A stretch of 64,000 nt of DNA from Verrucomicrobiales bacterium. GTDB taxonomy: Bacteria; Verrucomicrobiota; Verrucomicrobiia; Limisphaerales; JAYPXF01. The position numbers and the translations under genes are program-made. The DNA is taken from positions 43,039-107,038 of the forward strand of contig PBAL01000029.1 of assembly GCA_002715965.1 (NCBI GenBank). The letters run 5' to 3'. Numbering within the stretch: position 1 is the stretch's first letter; each line of letters begins with the position of its first letter. The notes beneath the pieces were generated by a model. It was not told the DNA's origin. It searched no databases and saw only the letters and a list, made by a program, of their open reading frames with translations. Of the stretch, positions 34,443 to 43,272 are shown in pieces.

Positions 34443-35546
34443 ATGTACAACCAAGAACAACTTCGCCACATCTCCAAGCAGTTCCAGATCTACGGCGAAC
34501 TGCGGCACGCCGAACTGTGCAAGATCGGTCACATCAACGAGACCTACACCGCAACCTATGACCAAGGCGGGACCAAGGTCCGTTATGTGCACCAGAAGAT
34601 CAACCAAGGTGTCTTTCGCAAACCTGGGCAGGTGATGCGCAATTTCGTTCGCGTCACCCGCCACATTCGCCAGAAACTCGAGCAGGAAGGGGCCGACCAG
34701 ATCACCCGTCGCGTCATTACGCTGGTCCCAACCCTAGACGACAAGTCCACCTACCGCGACAAGAATGGAGATTACTGGCGTAGTTTCGTGTTTGTCGAAG
34801 GCGTTCAGACCTACGAAGCCGTTGAAACTCCCAGGCAGGCCTACCAGGCAGCCCATGCTTTTGGACTCTTCCAGCAACAACTCGTTGACCTCCCCTCCCC
34901 TCGGCTACACGAGACCATCCCGAATTTTCACAACTCACGGCTCCGTTTCCAAGCGCTGACCAAGGCAGTCGAGGCCGACGACTTCGGGCGAACTGCTTCG
35001 GCTAGGAAGGAGATCGAATTCGCCCTCAAACAGGAAAAGATCGTCGACGTGTTTCTGAACGCGATGAAGAAGGGCAAGATTCCCGAACGGATCACGCACA
35101 ACGACACCAAGTTCAACAACGTGATGCTCGACAACGAAACCGGCGAAGCGATGTGTGTCGTCGATCTCGACACCGTCATGCCCGGCTGTGCACTTTACGA
35201 TTTCGGCGACATGGTTCGGACCACCACCAGTTCGACCCTGGAAGACGAACTCGACCTCTCCAAGGTCCAGATGCGCCTGCCCATGTTCAAACAACTGGCT
35301 CGCGGCTATATCGACGCCACCAGCTCATTTCTGACCAAGGCCGAGCGCAGTCTCATCGCCTTCTCCGGCAAGCTCATCACCTACACCATCGGCATCCGTT
35401 TCCTGACAGATTACCTGAGCGGGGACACCTACTTTCGCGTCCATCGCCCACGCCATAACCTCGACCGCGCCCGAACCCAGTTCAAACTTGTGGAATCCAT
35501 CGAACGCAAGGAGGAAACAATGCAGAAATTCGTAGACAGCCTCTGA
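34443..35546 (+). CDS. APH-fold kinase, N-acetylhexosamine 1-kinase (NahK)-like
   Basis: This 367-residue protein has a kinase fold of the aminoglycoside phosphotransferase superfamily. The catalytic loop ITHNDTKFNNVMLD and the metal-binding VVDLDTVMPGCALYDFGDMV match the NahK/mucin-desulfatase-like subfamily, which phosphorylates N-acetylglucosamine or N-acetylgalactosamine at C1. The subfamily often occurs beside sulfatases in glycan degraders, which fits this genome. Substrate assignment is inference. It is five bases after pyrE and probably co-transcribed. Confidence 0.8.
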   Translation: MYNQEQLRHISKQFQIYGELRHAELCKIGHINETYTATYDQGGTKVRYVHQKINQGVFRKPGQVMRNFVRVTRHIRQKLEQEGADQITRRVITLVPTLDDKSTYRDKNGDYWRSFVFVEGVQTYEAVETPRQAYQAAHAFGLFQQQLVDLPSPRLHETIPNFHNSRLRFQALTKAVEADDFGRTASARKEIEFALKQEKIVDVFLNAMKKGKIPERITHNDTKFNNVMLDNETGEAMCVVDLDTVMPGCALYDFGDMVRTTTSSTLEDELDLSKVQMRLPMFKQLARGYIDATSSFLTKAERSLIAFSGKLITYTIGIRFLTDYLSGDTYFRVHRPRHNLDRARTQFKLVESIERKEETMQKFVDSL

Positions 35547-35568
35547 ACCCGGACGATTCAGAATAGCA

Positions 35569-35728
35569 ACACAGATGGACACAGATACACACAGATTGGG
35601 ATCGTGCGCGCAGTGCAAACCGTGCGTTCTCCAATTGACAAGCGCGCGATCGAACTGTCAGCGGCTGACGCCACGAAGTAGAGCCGATCTGCGTTCATTT
35701 GTGCCCACCTGTCCCGATTCAGTCGGGA
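35569..35728. repeat. Inverted pair of CACAGATGGACAC-type repeats with an inner hairpin
   Basis: The arm ACACAGATGGACACAGAT, extended to 35599, is repeated in inverted and diverged form at 35684-35712 (on the minus strand ACAGGTGGGCACAAATGAAC, then GCAGATCGG). A small perfect hairpin follows at 35712-35728 (TCCCGA, five-base loop, TCGGGA). The element fills most of the 204-base gap between the kinase gene and the UbiD gene. Confidence 0.65.
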
Positions 35729-35750
35729 TCTGTGGTTTCATCGTATAACC

Positions 35751-37292
35751 ATGGCCTTCGAGTCCTTCGCTGAATTCATTGAAGCCCTGGATCAGGCCGG
35801 CGAACTGATTCGGATCAACGAACCCGTTGCCACTGAGCTTGAGATCACCGCCATCGCCGACCGGGAAATGAAAAAGCCTGGTGGTGGCAAGGCCCTGCTG
35901 TTTGAAAAACCCACCATCAACGGTGAACCCAGCCCATTCCCCCTCGCTATCAACACGCTCGGCTCATGGAAACGCATGGCGATGAGCATGAACGCAGAAA
36001 CTGTGGACGAAGTGTCCGCGGAACTGGGCACGCTGATGAAAGCCAAACCGCCCACCTCCATGGGGGAATTCATCAAGCTATTCGGCACAGCAATCGAATT
36101 GCGCCATGCCAAACCGAAGAAGGTATCCACCGGCCCCTGCAAGGAAGTCATTCATCGCTTCGATGGCGCCTCAACCCACACCGGGCCATGGCCGAATGCC
36201 CCCGATGTCAATGACCGCTCCAGCTTTCCCGCCACTCATCCCACGCTGGTCCAAATGCCGATCCTGCAATGCTGGCCTCTGGATGGTGGACGGTTTATCA
36301 CCCTCCCCTGCGTGGTGACGCGCGATCCCGATACCGGCGAGCGAAATGTGGGCATGTATCGCATGCAGGTATACGACGGACAAAGCACCGGCATGCACTG
36401 GCAACTGCAGAAGGTTTCCGCCAGGCACGGCCGGCGCTACTACGAAACCGGCGAACGCATGCCCGTTTCCGTGTTTGTCGGAGGCGATCCGATGTATCCG
36501 TTTTGCGCCACTGCCCCCCTGCCCGATGGCCTGGATGAATTCCTCCTCGCCGGTTATCTCCGCAAGAAATCTATCAAGCTCGTGAAGTGCGAGACCAACG
36601 ATCTCGAGGTGCCAGCAAACGCAGACTTCGTAATTGAAGGCTACGTCGATCCCAAGGAACCATTGCGTGACGAAGGCCCCTTCGGCGATCATACCGGATA
36701 CTACACACTGCCCGAGCCCTATCCCGTCTTCCACATTACCGCAATCACCCATCGAAAGAACGCCGTCTATCCCGCGACGATCGTTGGCATCCCGCCGATG
36801 GAGGATTTCTACATCGGCGGAGCATCGGTGAAACTTTTCCTCCCGATCTTTCAGATGAATTTCCCGGAAATCGTCGATATCGCGCTTCCGGCCGAAGGCG
36901 TCTTTCACAACCTCGTCTTTGTCAGCATTAAGAAGACCTATCCCATGCAGGCATACAAGATCATGCACGGCCTCTGGGGCATGGGACAGATGATGTTCAC
37001 CAAGTACCTCATTATCGTCGACGAAGGCGTGGATGTCCATGACACCAGCGAAGTCCTCTTCCACCTCTGCGCGAACACGGACCCCCAGCGTGATTCCATC
37101 ATGACCCGTGGACCTGCCGATGTCCTGGATCACGCAACTTCGAAGGTCGCCATCGGAGGCAAACTCGGAATCGACGCAACCCAGAAACTCCCCGGCGAAG
37201 GATTCGAACGCGAATGGCCGCCATTGATCGCCATGGACAAATCCGTCGAGCAGAAGGTTGATAGCATCATCAAGGCACTTGGTGCTTCGTAG
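35751..37292 (+). CDS. UbiD-family decarboxylase
   Basis: This 513-residue protein belongs to the prenylated-FMN-dependent UbiD family. Recognised are ELIRINEPVATELEITAIAD at the N-terminus, PFGDHTGYYTLPEPYPVFHI and the C-terminal DPQRDSIMTRGPADVLDHAT followed by GKLGIDATQKLPGEGF. Members decarboxylate 4-hydroxybenzoate-type quinone precursors, menaquinone precursors of the futalosine route, or other aromatic acids. No ubiX-like flavin prenyltransferase or quinone gene is in this window, so the substrate is open. The start is the ATG at 35751, just beyond the repeat. Confidence 0.9.
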   Translation: MAFESFAEFIEALDQAGELIRINEPVATELEITAIADREMKKPGGGKALLFEKPTINGEPSPFPLAINTLGSWKRMAMSMNAETVDEVSAELGTLMKAKPPTSMGEFIKLFGTAIELRHAKPKKVSTGPCKEVIHRFDGASTHTGPWPNAPDVNDRSSFPATHPTLVQMPILQCWPLDGGRFITLPCVVTRDPDTGERNVGMYRMQVYDGQSTGMHWQLQKVSARHGRRYYETGERMPVSVFVGGDPMYPFCATAPLPDGLDEFLLAGYLRKKSIKLVKCETNDLEVPANADFVIEGYVDPKEPLRDEGPFGDHTGYYTLPEPYPVFHITAITHRKNAVYPATIVGIPPMEDFYIGGASVKLFLPIFQMNFPEIVDIALPAEGVFHNLVFVSIKKTYPMQAYKIMHGLWGMGQMMFTKYLIIVDEGVDVHDTSEVLFHLCANTDPQRDSIMTRGPADVLDHATSKVAIGGKLGIDATQKLPGEGFEREWPPLIAMDKSVEQKVDSIIKALGAS

Positions 37293-37339
37293 CCCGTTTT
37301 TCCTCGCAACTTACCAGCGCGCGCGATATTGCCTGACGC

Positions 37340-37774
37340 ATGGAAGTTCAAATCGCAAGTCTTTGTGACAGTGCAGCCGACTACGGCGGCGGGAAGCTGA
37401 GTTTCTTGGGAGCCTTCGATACCATCCTTGTCCGGGAATTCCCCGCAGTCCACTCACACTGCTCAGTCGCATTACGAATCATTTTTCGTGATACGGATGA
37501 AGGCGAGCACGACCTCCAACTTGCGATGATCGACGAGGATGGTCGCAATCAACTTCCCGATCTCCCCCCCGCACGGATCAACGTGAAGCTCGGCGAACAG
37601 ATGTTTTTCTCCAGCAACAACTTCGTGTTCAACCTGCAAGGTTTGCAATTCCCTGCCGCCGGGCAGTACTCGATCGACATCACGATGGACCAGAAGATCA
37701 TCGCGCGCATTCCCTTGCAGGTGCTCCAGGTGCAGGCCGGACAAATGCCCGGTCAGCAACCGCCCAACAAGTAA
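37340..37774 (+). CDS. DUF6941-like protein of unknown function
   Basis: This 144-residue protein lacks signal peptide and membrane segments. IASLCDSAADYGGGKLSFLG, FDTILVREFPAVHSHCSVAL and the late FNLQGLQFPAAGQYSIDITM, followed by a polar GQQPPNK tail, match the DUF6941 family, widespread in environmental bacteria without known role. The fold is probably a beta-sandwich. Two bases separate it from the following membrane protein, so the two are likely co-expressed. Confidence 0.8.
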   Translation: MEVQIASLCDSAADYGGGKLSFLGAFDTILVREFPAVHSHCSVALRIIFRDTDEGEHDLQLAMIDEDGRNQLPDLPPARINVKLGEQMFFSSNNFVFNLQGLQFPAAGQYSIDITMDQKIIARIPLQVLQVQAGQMPGQQPPNK

Positions 37775-37776
37775 GT

Positions 37777-38508
37777 ATGTTCGGATTCGATCCAGAACAG
37801 ATGCGCACCCGACTGACCGAGTCCGGTGATGCCAAATTTCCCACGCGGAAATTCAGTCTCCTCTATGGCACGATCGGATTCTGTCTGATCTCCCTGCTGG
37901 TATTCGGCATCTGGGCCTTTGCCGGACGCCTGCTGACACAGAGTATTGGTGAAGGCGGTTTCTACGCGGTCTGTGCAGTTGCATTCATTGGACTGTCCGG
38001 CTTCCTCTTCAATCGCCTATTGATCGGCGAAAAGACGTTGTTGCGATTCTGCATTCTGTTCGCGATCGCGTTCATTGCCTACTCCGCGCTCTGGTGCCTC
38101 GCCTGGTTCATGCTTCGCGCTCCCATGCCGAAAATGCCGATCCTGACTCCAGCCAGAATTGCCGGGTTGATCGGAGCGTTGCTCGGAGTCATTGCCATGA
38201 ACGCTGTCTTCTGCGCGGGCTTCCGGAATTGGAAACCGTTCGTAAAAGCCACGCTCATCCTGTTCGTAAGCAACGCCGTAGGCTACTTCCTCGGAGATGC
38301 TGTGTTCAACTGGTTGTTGTTCAGCGAAAATGCCGCGTCCCTGCAGATTACGTCCGGAACGCGTGCCTTGCTGGCCATGTTGGGATGGGGTTTCTTCTAC
38401 GGCCTGGGATTTGGCTACGGAATCAGCGACACACTCTATCGTCTGCAAGCCCCGGTTCGTGAAGGCTTCACGGGATCGTCATCCAAACCCTCCACCACTT
38501 CCGAATGA
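37777..38508 (+). CDS. Multi-helix membrane protein of unknown function
   Basis: The 243-residue protein has about seven hydrophobic segments (near 27-50, 60-77, 88-112, 125-145, 153-172 and 195-212). A short cytoplasmic-looking N-terminus with basic residues (MFGFDPEQMRTRLTESG) precedes the first helix. No family is recognised. Its stop overlaps the ATG of the RmlD-like gene (38505-38508). Confidence 0.75.
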   Translation: MFGFDPEQMRTRLTESGDAKFPTRKFSLLYGTIGFCLISLLVFGIWAFAGRLLTQSIGEGGFYAVCAVAFIGLSGFLFNRLLIGEKTLLRFCILFAIAFIAYSALWCLAWFMLRAPMPKMPILTPARIAGLIGALLGVIAMNAVFCAGFRNWKPFVKATLILFVSNAVGYFLGDAVFNWLLFSENAASLQITSGTRALLAMLGWGFFYGLGFGYGISDTLYRLQAPVREGFTGSSSKPSTTSE

Positions 38509-39350
38509 AGGCCTGGGTCACCGGCGCAGCGGGCATGATCGGATCGGAAATTGCGAGTAGCGCATCCAAGTGGGCTCCGGATTGGGAAGTTCGAGGACTC
38601 ACCCGAAGAGACTTTTCCCTGCTAGACTTCGATGCGGTCACCGCAGCGTTCAAGGGTGATTCACCCGATGTAATCGTCCATTGCGCAGCCATCAGCCGGC
38701 CAGTAGATTGCGAACGCGATCCCCATCTCGCGCGTAAAACCAACGTAGTTGCCACCCGCCACCTGGCCCATCTGGCGAGTGACAGGTTCCTCATCTACCT
38801 CTCAACTGATCTTGTCTATGATGGACGAAAGGGCGACTACATCGAGGAAGATCCCGCCAATCCATTGCACCTCTACGGTGAAACCAAATTGGCCGGGGAA
38901 GACGCGGTCCGTCAGCACCAGAATCACGCAGTCTTAAGAACTGCACTGAACTTCGGCGCCTCACCACGTGGCAATGCTTCGTTCAACGAACAGATGCACT
39001 CGGCGCTTGCGCAGGGAAAGAACTTCCAGCTGTTCACCGACGAATACCGATGCCCGATCTCTACCACGGAAACCGCTCGTGCCATCTGGGAACTGGCCAA
39101 ACTCCAAGTCGGCGGCCTCTTTCTGCTGGGGGGGAGCGAGAAAGTATCGCGCTGGGACATCGGCAAGGCCCTCTATGATCGATGGTCTCCCCTGCCCGGC
39201 AAGATCGAGCCAGCTTCTATTGCCAGCTACGATGGACCGCCTCGCCCGCCAGATCTCTCGATGAAGCTGAATAAGATTCAGGCTCTGCTTTCCTTTGACC
39301 TGCCCGGCTTCCACGAATGGATCAACTCCAATCCGGATGCTGTTGTTTGA
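38505..39350 (+). CDS. RmlD-like sugar-nucleotide reductase (SDR)
   Basis: This 281-residue Rossmann protein has the TGAAGMIGSE cofactor loop (6-15), STDLVYDG (100-107) and the catalytic Y124-x-x-x-K128 in LYGETKLAGE. It resembles dTDP-4-dehydrorhamnose reductase and related extended SDR enzymes, but no other rhamnose gene is nearby, so the true substrate is unknown. It is coupled to the preceding membrane protein by a 4-base overlap and ends the rightward group that began with the UbiD gene. Confidence 0.85.
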   Translation: MKAWVTGAAGMIGSEIASSASKWAPDWEVRGLTRRDFSLLDFDAVTAAFKGDSPDVIVHCAAISRPVDCERDPHLARKTNVVATRHLAHLASDRFLIYLSTDLVYDGRKGDYIEEDPANPLHLYGETKLAGEDAVRQHQNHAVLRTALNFGASPRGNASFNEQMHSALAQGKNFQLFTDEYRCPISTTETARAIWELAKLQVGGLFLLGGSEKVSRWDIGKALYDRWSPLPGKIEPASIASYDGPPRPPDLSMKLNKIQALLSFDLPGFHEWINSNPDAVV

Positions 39351-39412
39351 GCCATTACCACGGAATCGAACCCACATTCATCACCCCGCCCGCTTCAGGG
39401 CAACGTATCGCC

Positions 39413-39603
39413 ATGCACCGTCTGTTTTCCCTCCTGATTCTTGTCATCTTTGCGCACGCCCAGGACGCGCACCGAAAAACTGGACCGACCTGAAAGATGC
39501 CGGGACAACAAAGAGCATCTCACCCGCACCAAAAGGCTTCAAATACGTCTACGATCCGATCTTCGGCTTGGAAACGGTCAAGGACACCGAGAATGCTCAG
39601 TGA
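39413..39603 (+). pseudogene. Small secreted protein with one frameshift
   Basis: From the ATG at 39413 a signal peptide (MHRLFSLLILVIFAHAQDA) is encoded, but this frame stops at about 39492. The natural continuation (APKNWTDLKDAGTTKSISPA, PKGFKYVYDPIFGLETVKDT) is in a neighbouring frame open to 39603. One base missing near 39470 explains the break. The intact product would be about 63 residues; the family is not recognised. Confidence 0.55.
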
Positions 39604-39689
39604 GCGCCATTTGCTGCTGCGCATCAACAAGACTCCGACCGCGGGAATGAACAGATCCTCTCGGAGGATCGAGGACCCGGGTTCACGGA

Positions 39690-40003
39690 TTGCGAATCTT
39701 GGTTAGCGCCAGTGCAGATTGTTCCCGCAGGTCGGCCGAGTGATATCGACTCGTTCCTTCGAGCTATGAAATGGCATCCGCCGCATCAGTAGCCAGTTTG
39801 CCCAGATAATCGGCTGCAATCACTGAGATGTAATCAGGCCTTTTCTCCAGCAACTCCATAAACACAGGCACCAAGGCAGATCGATTTGGGACGATCTTCC
39901 ATGCCCCCTGAGCCAAGGATTCGTCGCCAACCGGACACGGAAGCACAACCATCGCATGCTCCGTTCTTGATCGAAGCCCCGGAATCGCTAAACCATCCGT
40001 CAT
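39690..40003 (-). pseudogene. HEAT-repeat protein remnant
   Basis: On the minus strand SALVPVFMELLEKRP, DYISVIAADYLGKLATDAAD and, in another frame after the stop at 39764, YHSADLREQSALALTKI match the spacing of consecutive HEAT repeats (alternating helices with AAxxLG and RxxAAxAL). Only two or three repeats remain, the frame is broken and no start or leader survives. The relic lies back to back with the following sulfatase gene. Confidence 0.55.
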
Positions 40004-41561
40004 GCGTTACACGACACTCCTGATCGCACTGACTGTCGGGTTGTTTTCAAACATCTCCGGTGCTGCCAACCCGAACATCATCTTCATCCTCGCAGACGAC
40101 ATGGGCATCGGCGACGTCGACGTATTGAGCGACCGGTGCAAGATCAAGACTCCCCATATCGACAAACTGGCGTCGCAGGGAATGGCGTTCACCGATGCTC
40201 ACTCAAGTTCCTCCGTCTGCACGCCAACCCGCTACGCCATCGTAACCGGCCGCTACAACTGGCGTTCCCGATTGCAAAACGGCGTGTGTTGGGGCTGGTC
40301 TCGCCGACTCATCGAACCGAATCGAACCACTGTCGCAAGTTTCCTCCAACGCCATGGCTACAAGACCGCTGCAATCGGCAAGTGGCACCTCGGTTTGAAT
40401 TGGCAGAAGAAGGGTGGAGGCATCGTGGACGATGGCGATACCTTCGTGAGGGATTTCAAGGACGCCTTCAACGTCGACTACTTCAAGCCGATCAGCCAGG
40501 GCCCCAACTCGGTCGGATTCGATTACTTCTTCGGTATCAGCGCATCGCTCGACATGCCGCCGTATGTCTACATCCGAAACAACAAGCCGCTCGTGACGAA
40601 GATCGTCACCAAAGCGTTTCATCGCCCTGGGCCCGCCGATGTTGATTTCGAGGACGTGGATGTGCTTCCGAAAATCACCGAAGAAACCGTCAAGTTCATT
40701 GCTGACAACGCCAAGAAGGGCAAGCCGTTCTTCATCTACTTCCCGCTGAATGCACCGCACACACCGATCAGTCCCGCGAAAGACTTTCTCGGCAAGAGTG
40801 GATTGAACAAATACGGCGATTTCACGATGCAGGTCGACTGGACGGTAGGACAGGTCATGAAGGCATTGGATGACAATAATCTCACCGAAAACACTCTCCT
40901 CATCTTCACCACGGACAATGGTTGTTCGCCCCAGGCAAAGTTCAAGGAGCTTGCTGAGAAAGGACATTTTCCCAGCGACATTTATCGCGGGCACAAGGCT
41001 GATATTTACGAGGGCGGACATCGGGTTCCGTTCATTGCGCGGTGGCCGGCGAAAGTAAAGGCCGGCTCGACCAGCTCTCAGATCATCTGCCAGGCGGATC
41101 TCTTCGCCACCGCGGCCGAGATTATTCAGAAACGCGTTCCAAAGAACGCAGGAGAAGACAGTGTAAGCTTCCTGCCCGCCCTCCTGGGCACGGATACCAA
41201 GCCGCTGCGTGAAGCCACCGTGCACCATTCCATCAACGGCACTTTCGCCATCCGCCAAGGCAAATGGAAACTCGCTCTCTGTCCCGGATCAGGCGGCTGG
41301 AGTTCACCCCGCCCCAATCGGAGTGACATGCGTTTCCTGCCTGCGATTCAGTTGTTTGATCTGGAAACCGATCCCGGTGAAACGACCAACGTGAAATCCA
41401 AACACCCGCAGGTCGTGAAGACGCTCTCTATCCTCTTGCAATCGTATGTCGATCGCGGTCGATCCACTCCGGGACCGAAGCAAAAGAACGATGGAACGAT
41501 TGACATTTGGAAGGCAGGCAAGGCTTCACACTCGTTCGTTCCTCAAAAGAGAAAGAAATGA
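40002..41561 (+). CDS. Secreted sulfatase with CTPTR active-site motif
   Basis: The 519-residue protein has a signal peptide (LLIALTVGLFSNISGAA), the metal site [29 protein letters not shown] and FTTDNGCSPQ. The formylglycine motif is C73-T-P-T-R, with Thr in place of the common Ser at the fourth position; the CxPxR core required by the activating enzyme is kept. The substrate is unknown. The stop overlaps the ATG of the DksA/TraR-type gene (41558-41561). Confidence 0.92.
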   Translation: MRYTTLLIALTVGLFSNISGAANPNIIFILADDMGIGDVDVLSDRCKIKTPHIDKLASQGMAFTDAHSSSSVCTPTRYAIVTGRYNWRSRLQNGVCWGWSRRLIEPNRTTVASFLQRHGYKTAAIGKWHLGLNWQKKGGGIVDDGDTFVRDFKDAFNVDYFKPISQGPNSVGFDYFFGISASLDMPPYVYIRNNKPLVTKIVTKAFHRPGPADVDFEDVDVLPKITEETVKFIADNAKKGKPFFIYFPLNAPHTPISPAKDFLGKSGLNKYGDFTMQVDWTVGQVMKALDDNNLTENTLLIFTTDNGCSPQAKFKELAEKGHFPSDIYRGHKADIYEGGHRVPFIARWPAKVKAGSTSSQIICQADLFATAAEIIQKRVPKNAGEDSVSFLPALLGTDTKPLREATVHHSINGTFAIRQGKWKLALCPGSGGWSSPRPNRSDMRFLPAIQLFDLETDPGETTNVKSKHPQVVKTLSILLQSYVDRGRSTPGPKQKNDGTIDIWKAGKASHSFVPQKRKK

Positions 41562-41890
41562 GCCCCGACCGACTCGACCATTTCCGCAAACTGCTGGAAG
41601 AACTCGCGGACGAGACACGGACCAGTCTTGCCTCGAACAACCAAGAAACTGAAGTCGTTCAACTCGACACCGCCATCGGTCGCCTGTCTCGCATGGACGC
41701 CATGCAAAACCAGCAGATGGCCCTCGAACTCAAGCGTCGTCAAGAAGCACGTTTGCAGCGCATAGAGCGGGCATTGAAGAATATCGACAACGGCAATTAC
41801 GGGCTTTGTGGCAAATGCAGGAAAACCATCGCCGAGGATCGGCTTGAGGTACAACCGGATGCAGTCATGTGCATCAAGTGCGCCGGATAG
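41558..41890 (+). CDS. DksA/TraR-family zinc-finger protein
   Basis: The protein has 110 residues from the ATG at 41558. It consists of a coiled-coil hairpin (about 1-75; MDAMQNQQMALELKRRQEAR is its return helix) followed by a C4 zinc finger, CGKCRKTIAEDRLEV...CIKC, of the DksA type. Such proteins insert into the RNA polymerase secondary channel or, for the shorter branch, have unknown partners. The acidic residues at the coiled-coil tip required for DksA-like action (DxxDxA) appear as QLDTAIGRLSRMDA. It is translationally coupled to a sulfatase gene, an unusual partner. Confidence 0.85.
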   Translation: MSPDRLDHFRKLLEELADETRTSLASNNQETEVVQLDTAIGRLSRMDAMQNQQMALELKRRQEARLQRIERALKNIDNGNYGLCGKCRKTIAEDRLEVQPDAVMCIKCAG

Positions 41891-41903
41891 CGACGAACAG
41901 GTC

Positions 41904-43271
41904 CTATGATACCAAAGCGGCAGGTACGTGGCCGTGAACGTCCGTCAACCTGAAATCCCGCCCCGAATACCGATAGGTCAGTTCGGTATGATCCAGGCCC
42001 ATGAGGTGAAGGATCGTTGCGTGGAAGTCGTGAATCTCCATCCCGTCCTCTGCAATCTTCGCACCGATGTCATCACTGGCGCCGTAAGACAATCCCGCCT
42101 TTGATCCGCCTCCGACGAAAAACGTCGTGAAAACCGCCGAGTGATGCCCCCTGCCCTTCGGGTTCCGGTCTTCCCAGGGAGTGCGTCCAAATTCGCTGCA
42201 ACCGACAATCAAGGTGTCTTCCAGCATGCCACGCAGCTTCAGATCCTTGATCAAGGCCGCCATGGGTTGATCCAGTTTTCTGGCAAGCGGCCGGTGCGTT
42301 TCCATATCTCCATGTGCATCCCAATTCCGGTTGGAACCGATGTCGAACAACTCCACCACGCGAACACCGCGCTCAAGCAATCTTCTCGTGGCAAGACACT
42401 GCCATCCGAATGATTTGCGATCCTCTCGATCCACACCATAAAGTTTCAATGTGGAATCCAATTCACGGGACGTATCAAATGCCTCCGGCGCTTCCTTCAT
42501 CAGCCCGTAAGCGGTGTCGAAATTCGTCATCCGCGTTTTCAGCTTCACATCGTTCGGGTGCAGTTTCAGGTGATCCTCGTTCAAATCTTGCAGCATCATC
42601 CGCTCAAGTTCCTGACGCTTAAGGGATTTCACCTTGCTATGAAGATGCGGAATCGGTTGCTCCCCCGGAACAACACGAACACCCGTATGGAAACCAGGAA
42701 GGAAATTTGAGTCCCAACATTGATAGGCGTTGTAGGGTTCCTTCTCCGCAAACACCACGAAGCTGGGCAAGTTGGTGTTGAGCGTCCCCAATCCATGGCT
42801 CACCCATGAACCGATGCTGGGCAATGGAATCGTGATCGAACCCGTGTGCATCCCAAGCGTGGCCGCTGAGTGCCCGCCAGATTTGTTCGACATCGAATGA
42901 ATCAAACAAAATTCGTCGATAATCGAGCCGCAATGCGGAAGCAATTCGCTGACCATGCGCCCCGTCTGTCCGTATTCCTGAAACGCAAACTGACTGGCCT
43001 TGATCCTCGACTTTCCAAACTTCTTCCCCGCATCGCGATTGATCTTGGGTTTGTGATCGAAGGTATCCACATGCGAAATGCCTCCCGTCATGAAGAAAAC
43101 GACCAAGCGCTTCGCCTTACCCGGCAGATGCGTCTTTCGCGGCGCAAGCGGATGACCGTTGTTCACGCCGGCCGCAAGACTCAATTGGGATCTCAGTGCC
43201 GATCCGCCAATCGCAGCACCCATTGCGGTTCGCTGCAGAAACTTCCGGCGCTTGTGAAAACCTCCACTCAT
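41904..43271 (-). CDS. DUF1501 protein with Tat leader
   Basis: The protein has 455 residues from the ATG at 43271, one base after the stop of the upstream gene (43289 is an alternative start). The leader HKRRKFLQRTAMGAAIGGSA is of the twin-arginine type. The body has the alkaline-phosphatase-like fold signs of DUF1501: RLVVFFMTGGISHVDTFDHK, GLGTLNTNLPSFVVFAEKEP and VVELFDIGSNRNWDAHGDME, then EFGRTPWEDRNPKGRGHH. Such genes nearly always follow a DUF1549/DUF1553 gene in PVC-group genomes, as here. The biochemical role is not established; a link to sulfated polymer use has been proposed. Confidence 0.92.
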   Translation of the reverse strand: MSGGFHKRRKFLQRTAMGAAIGGSALRSQLSLAAGVNNGHPLAPRKTHLPGKAKRLVVFFMTGGISHVDTFDHKPKINRDAGKKFGKSRIKASQFAFQEYGQTGRMVSELLPHCGSIIDEFCLIHSMSNKSGGHSAATLGMHTGSITIPLPSIGSWVSHGLGTLNTNLPSFVVFAEKEPYNAYQCWDSNFLPGFHTGVRVVPGEQPIPHLHSKVKSLKRQELERMMLQDLNEDHLKLHPNDVKLKTRMTNFDTAYGLMKEAPEAFDTSRELDSTLKLYGVDREDRKSFGWQCLATRRLLERGVRVVELFDIGSNRNWDAHGDMETHRPLARKLDQPMAALIKDLKLRGMLEDTLIVGCSEFGRTPWEDRNPKGRGHHSAVFTTFFVGGGSKAGLSYGASDDIGAKIAEDGMEIHDFHATILHLMGLDHTELTYRYSGRDFRLTDVHGHVPAALVS

Positions 43272-43272
43272 T

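Noticed and set aside
36171-37133. Long minus-strand frame (320 codons)
   Set aside because: It is antisense to the UbiD-family gene and shows no protein-like features.
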